From an uncultured Alphaproteobacteria bacterium (GTDB taxonomy: Bacteria; Pseudomonadota; Alphaproteobacteria; MPNO01; UBA830), in NCBI GenBank assembly GCA_913047365.1, contig CAJWUK010000008.1:1-32799 (forward strand): a stretch of DNA of 32,799 nucleotides, in the 5' to 3' direction. Positions 29,144-32,799 of the stretch are shown piece after piece (positions within the stretch are counted from its first letter, which is position 1; every line of letters begins with the position of its first letter). The position numbers were made by a program, and so were the translations under genes. The notes beneath the pieces are model-generated. The model was not told where the DNA came from. It ran no database searches and worked only from the letters and a program-made list of their open reading frames with translations.

Positions 29144-29661
29144 TAAACGCGATCTTCCAGCGGCTGGATCGATCGGCCCGACTGGTAGCACCGTTTTTCC
29201 TGAGTGTGTTTTTCGTTCTGTTGTCGGCGCTTCCCGTTCATTTGCCTGGATATGGCCAAATAGCAATGGACGTTGGCCTGATGACGGTTTTCTATTGGGC
29301 AATCTACCGCCCTGATCTGTTTCCCGCTTTTGCTGCCTTCGCTCTCGGTCTTTGGCAGGACATACTCGTCGGGGATCCGATCGGGCTTCATGCATTGATA
29401 CTTCTATTGGCCAACTGGGCCATCGTGTCCCAGCGAACGTTTATTCAGGGTAAATCCTTTGGCGTGATCTGGTGGTCGTTTTCGCTTGTCGCGTTAGCTG
29501 CCAGCATTTTGTCCTGGATAATTATTTGTGGACTGAACGTCACACTGGTTAGTCCCATGCCAGTGCTATTCCAGGCAGTACTTACCGTCGGCGCTTTTCC
29601 CTTCATGGCATGGATTCTCGCGCGAACGCAGCATGTAATTCTAAAATCGGCCGATGTATAG
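29140..29661 (+). CDS. mreD: Rod shape-determining protein MreD
   Basis: 173 aa hydrophobic protein with ATGA overlap to mreC; position between mreC and PBP2. Confidence 0.9.
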   Translation: MINAIFQRLDRSARLVAPFFLSVFFVLLSALPVHLPGYGQIAMDVGLMTVFYWAIYRPDLFPAFAAFALGLWQDILVGDPIGLHALILLLANWAIVSQRTFIQGKSFGVIWWSFSLVALAASILSWIIICGLNVTLVSPMPVLFQAVLTVGAFPFMAWILARTQHVILKSADV

Positions 29662-31531
29662 AGACGCAACCCGGTTTAAGAGATTTACGCGGCGTGTCGC
29701 GCTTTTAGGGGGCGGGAAATTTGTCCTTCTCAGCCTTCTTGCGGGCCGGATGTACCAACTACAGGTCATCGAATCTGACAAGTACAAAACATTGGCGGAG
29801 GAAAACCGGATCAATCTGCGGCTTTTACCTCCGCCACGCGGCAGAATTCTGGACCGGTTCGGCCGTCCCGTGGCCATCAATCAGGAAAATTACCGGGTTA
29901 CGCTGGTTGCCGAGCAGGTAAGCAATGTCGAGGACCTTCTGGATTCTCTGTCGGGGATACTTTCCCTAAGCGATCATGAGCGGCAGAGAATTCTCCGAGA
30001 AGTGCGGCGACGTAGAGACTTTGTTCCCATTACTGTGCGCGAAAATCTGGAATGGGGCGATGTGTCCCGAATCGAGGTTAATGCACCAGATTTGCCGGGA
30101 CTGTCGATTGAGGTTGGTCAGAGCCGTAAGTATCCCTATGCCAGCGATTTTGCCCATGTGTTGGGTTACGTCTCCGCAGTTTCCGAAAATGATGTGACAG
30201 GCGATCCGTTGCTCGAACTGCCGGGTTTCAAGATCGGAAAGAACGGTGTTGAGCGAGTCTTCGATCTCAGCCTCCGCGGCAAGGCCGGTAACAGTCAAGT
30301 CGAGGTGAACGCCATGGGGCGTGTTATCCGGGAGCTTTCCCGTCAGGAAGGCCAGCCTGGAGATGACATCAAATTGACCATCGACCGGGATTTGCAAAAA
30401 CTGGCGGCTGACCGGCTGAAACAGGAAGAAAGTGCGGCCGCGGTTGTGATGGATGTCCACAATGGCGATGTGCTCGTGCTGTCGTCGGTGCCGGGTTTTG
30501 ATCCCAACCGGTTCGTTACGGGTCTCTCCTCCCGCTCCTGGCGGGAGTTGCTGAACGACCCCAGAACGCCACTAATAAACAAGGCGGCATCCGGTCTGTA
30601 TGCGCCCGGTTCCACATTTAAAATGGCGGTTGCTCTTGCGGCCCTGGAAGCCGGGATTGTCGATCAGGATCACGAGGTATTTTGTAGCGGTCACACGCTA
30701 CTCGGAAACACCAAATTCCATTGTTGGGAGAAACATGGTCATGGCTGGCAGGATATGCTGGACGCTCATCAGAATTCCTGCGACGTGTACTTCTACGATA
30801 TCGCCACGCGGGTCGGCGTTGATCGTATCGCCGCCATGGCTAACAAGCTGGGCTTGGGTCGTAAAACCGGTATTGCTTTGCCGGGGGAAAAGAACGGCAC
30901 TATCCCCACAAGGGCTTGGAAAAAGGCGGCTCTAGGCTCTTCCTGGCAATTGGGCGAGACGCTTATCACAGGGATCGGTCAGGGTTTCGTCCTGACCACT
31001 CCGTTACAATTGGCTGTCATGACGTCCCGGCTGGCAAACGGAGGCTTCGCGGTTACGCCGAGGTTGGTCCGTCCACAACTTGACGACGGCCGCTCCGCCG
31101 ATCCGAAGTTTAAGCCAGTAGGAATTTCCGATCGGGCGCTTGATATTATTCGTGAAGGCATGACCCGGGTAACCAACGTTCAACGTGGTACCGCCTATAG
31201 CGCCCGCATCTCCGACAAAGGTATGGAGATGGCTGGGAAAACCGGCACTGCACAGGTGCGCCGTATCAGTAAGGCGGAGCGAGAAACACGTGTTCTTAAA
31301 AACCATGAACGTCCCTGGAAGGAACGTGATCACGCGTTGTTTGTCGGATACGCCCCAACCAAGAATCCCCGATACGCCGCCGCCGTTGTCGTCGAGCATG
31401 GCGGCGGCGGGTCAAAGGTTGCCGCGCCGATCGCCCGCGATCTGCTAAGGGCCACTCAAATGCGCGATCCGTCCGGTAGCGACGCAGTGCCCAACGACGA
31501 ATTTCTGCCGTCGAAAAGCGAAGAGGCCTGA
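29654..31531 (+). CDS. mrdA: Penicillin-binding protein 2
   Basis: 625 aa; PPPRGRILDRFGRPVAINQENYRV, SGLYAPGSTFKMAVALAALEAG (SxxK), MAGKTGTAQVRR (KTG). Confidence 0.97.
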   Translation: MYRDATRFKRFTRRVALLGGGKFVLLSLLAGRMYQLQVIESDKYKTLAEENRINLRLLPPPRGRILDRFGRPVAINQENYRVTLVAEQVSNVEDLLDSLSGILSLSDHERQRILREVRRRRDFVPITVRENLEWGDVSRIEVNAPDLPGLSIEVGQSRKYPYASDFAHVLGYVSAVSENDVTGDPLLELPGFKIGKNGVERVFDLSLRGKAGNSQVEVNAMGRVIRELSRQEGQPGDDIKLTIDRDLQKLAADRLKQEESAAAVVMDVHNGDVLVLSSVPGFDPNRFVTGLSSRSWRELLNDPRTPLINKAASGLYAPGSTFKMAVALAALEAGIVDQDHEVFCSGHTLLGNTKFHCWEKHGHGWQDMLDAHQNSCDVYFYDIATRVGVDRIAAMANKLGLGRKTGIALPGEKNGTIPTRAWKKAALGSSWQLGETLITGIGQGFVLTTPLQLAVMTSRLANGGFAVTPRLVRPQLDDGRSADPKFKPVGISDRALDIIREGMTRVTNVQRGTAYSARISDKGMEMAGKTGTAQVRRISKAERETRVLKNHERPWKERDHALFVGYAPTKNPRYAAAVVVEHGGGGSKVAAPIARDLLRATQMRDPSGSDAVPNDEFLPSKSEEA

Positions 31532-31535
31532 CCGT

Positions 31536-32675
31536 ATGGGCACGTTCTTTTCCACCCCCCGCTTGAGTCTCGGGCGTAAAATGCTTCAGATTAATTGGGG
31601 TCTAATCCTTATCGTAACCGCGACGGCAGCCATCGGATTGGCCATGTTGTATTCCGCAGCGAACGGTTCCTGGAACCCCTGGGCCGGCCGTCAACTGATC
31701 CGGTTTGGCGTCGGACTAGCAGTTCTGATCGTTATCGCATTGGTCGATATCCGGTTCTGGTGGCGCTATGCCTTCCTGATTTACGGTGCACTTCTCTGCC
31801 TCCTCGTTGCCGTTGAAGTATTCGGGTCGGTGGGCATGGGCGCCCAAAGGTGGATAAACCTAGGCGTTATCCGGTTGCAACCATCCGAACTGATGAAGGT
31901 GGGACTGGTGCTCGCTCTTGCCCGATATTTTCACGGATTGTCGACAGAGGATGTGGGGCGAATTCCGTATCTGATCGTTCCGCTAATTCTGGTCGCTCTG
32001 CCAACGGCGCTGGTCTTGAAGCAGCCTGACCTTGGAACGGCACTGTTCCTGATCATGATCGCCGGCGCAATTTTCTTTGTCGCCGGTGTGAAACTCTGGA
32101 AGTTTGTTGTTGTGCTCGGGGCGGCGGGCGCGGCGGTCCCGATCGTATGGAGCACCCTTCGATCTTATCAGCAAAAACGCATCCTGACGTTCCTGGATCC
32201 GGAGAGCGACCCGTTGGGAGCCGGTTACCACATACTGCAATCGAAGATCGCGTTGGGGTCTGGCGGCATGTTCGGAAAGGGCTTTATGCAGGGATCGCAA
32301 AGCCATTTGAATTTCCTCCCGGAAAAGCAGACCGATTTTATTTTTACCGTGCTGGCGGAAGAACTCGGTATGGCCGGCGGGTTGGCGCTGCTTGGGCTAT
32401 ACGTCCTGATGATGATTTATGGTTTCGCGATCGGTCTGCGGGCACGCACCCATTTTGGCCGGCTAGTGGCGCTGGGGATTACCAGCATGGTGTTCTTCTA
32501 TGTGTTCATCAATATTGCGATGGTGATGGGTCTGATTCCGGTGGTTGGGGTTCCCCTTCCGCTTATTTCCTATGGTGGTACCGCCATGCTGACGCTGATG
32601 ATCGGTATTGGTTTCCTAATCAACGTTTATGTTCATCGTGATGTGACGATTTCCCGAACCGGCGGTGGTGCCTAG
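31536..32675 (+). CDS. rodA: Rod shape-determining protein RodA (SEDS glycosyltransferase)
   Basis: 379 aa; LQPSELMKVGLVLALARYFH, KQPDLGTALFL, GLIPVVGVPLPLISYGGTAMLTLMIGIGFL. Confidence 0.97.
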   Translation: MGTFFSTPRLSLGRKMLQINWGLILIVTATAAIGLAMLYSAANGSWNPWAGRQLIRFGVGLAVLIVIALVDIRFWWRYAFLIYGALLCLLVAVEVFGSVGMGAQRWINLGVIRLQPSELMKVGLVLALARYFHGLSTEDVGRIPYLIVPLILVALPTALVLKQPDLGTALFLIMIAGAIFFVAGVKLWKFVVVLGAAGAAVPIVWSTLRSYQQKRILTFLDPESDPLGAGYHILQSKIALGSGGMFGKGFMQGSQSHLNFLPEKQTDFIFTVLAEELGMAGGLALLGLYVLMMIYGFAIGLRARTHFGRLVALGITSMVFFYVFINIAMVMGLIPVVGVPLPLISYGGTAMLTLMIGIGFLINVYVHRDVTISRTGGGA

Positions 32676-32745
32676 GCGTTGGCGAAGCCCGAACAAGGCC
32701 TATCGACAGGCCAAATTCCCTCTGCTATATGCTCGCGCCGCTTGG

Positions 32746-32799
<54 letters not shown>

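Noticed and set aside
28507-29391. 294-aa minus-strand ORF
   Set aside because: Antisense to mreC/mreD; low-complexity Arg/Ser/Thr/Pro-rich translation typical of a shadow frame.

Overview
This window is an alphaproteobacterial chromosomal segment, mostly core genes, with an accessory block of about 14 kb in the middle.

Left edge:
- The first ten codons of a minus-strand gene that is probably sspB.
- A circularly permuted (two-piece) tmRNA gene on the minus strand. Its encoded tag ANDNDLALAA, CCA-bearing acceptor piece and GGGGGCGAAACAGGATCGAC coding-piece start can all be read directly.
- thyA and folA, then an L,D-transpeptidase.

Accessory block (about 2.4-16.7 kb):
- hyuA/hyuB-type ATP-dependent hydantoinase/oxoprolinase subunits.
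- Two distinct luciferase-like (LLM) flavin/F420 oxidoreductases.
- A zinc-ribbon, threonine-synthase-like PLP enzyme.
- A lipid/stress-type gene set: DUF6134-like protein, SDR, and an operon of FAD amine oxidase-like protein, DUF1365 and CFA-synthase-like methyltransferase.
- An MBL-fold hydrolase and Mrp/ApbC.

Right part:
- hflK-hflC-DUF2065-degP/Do-miaA, ilvB-ilvN-ilvC, leuA, mreB-mreC-mreD-mrdA-rodA, and a truncated tRNA-Lys(CTT) at the right edge.

Most interesting signals:
1. Permuted tmRNA directly upstream of a probable ClpXP adaptor gene.
2. A matched pair of ECF11/RpoE-ChrR-like promoters (T[G/A]ATCC-N18-TAA, both ending GACGTAA) in front of the two lipid-type operons.
3. A Leu-rich leader ORF with mutually exclusive helices in front of leuA.
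4. An uncharacterised HyuAB + dual LLM + PLP enzyme cluster.

No CRISPR array, transposase, integrase or phage gene was seen. All family assignments come from reading motifs by eye; no database search was run.
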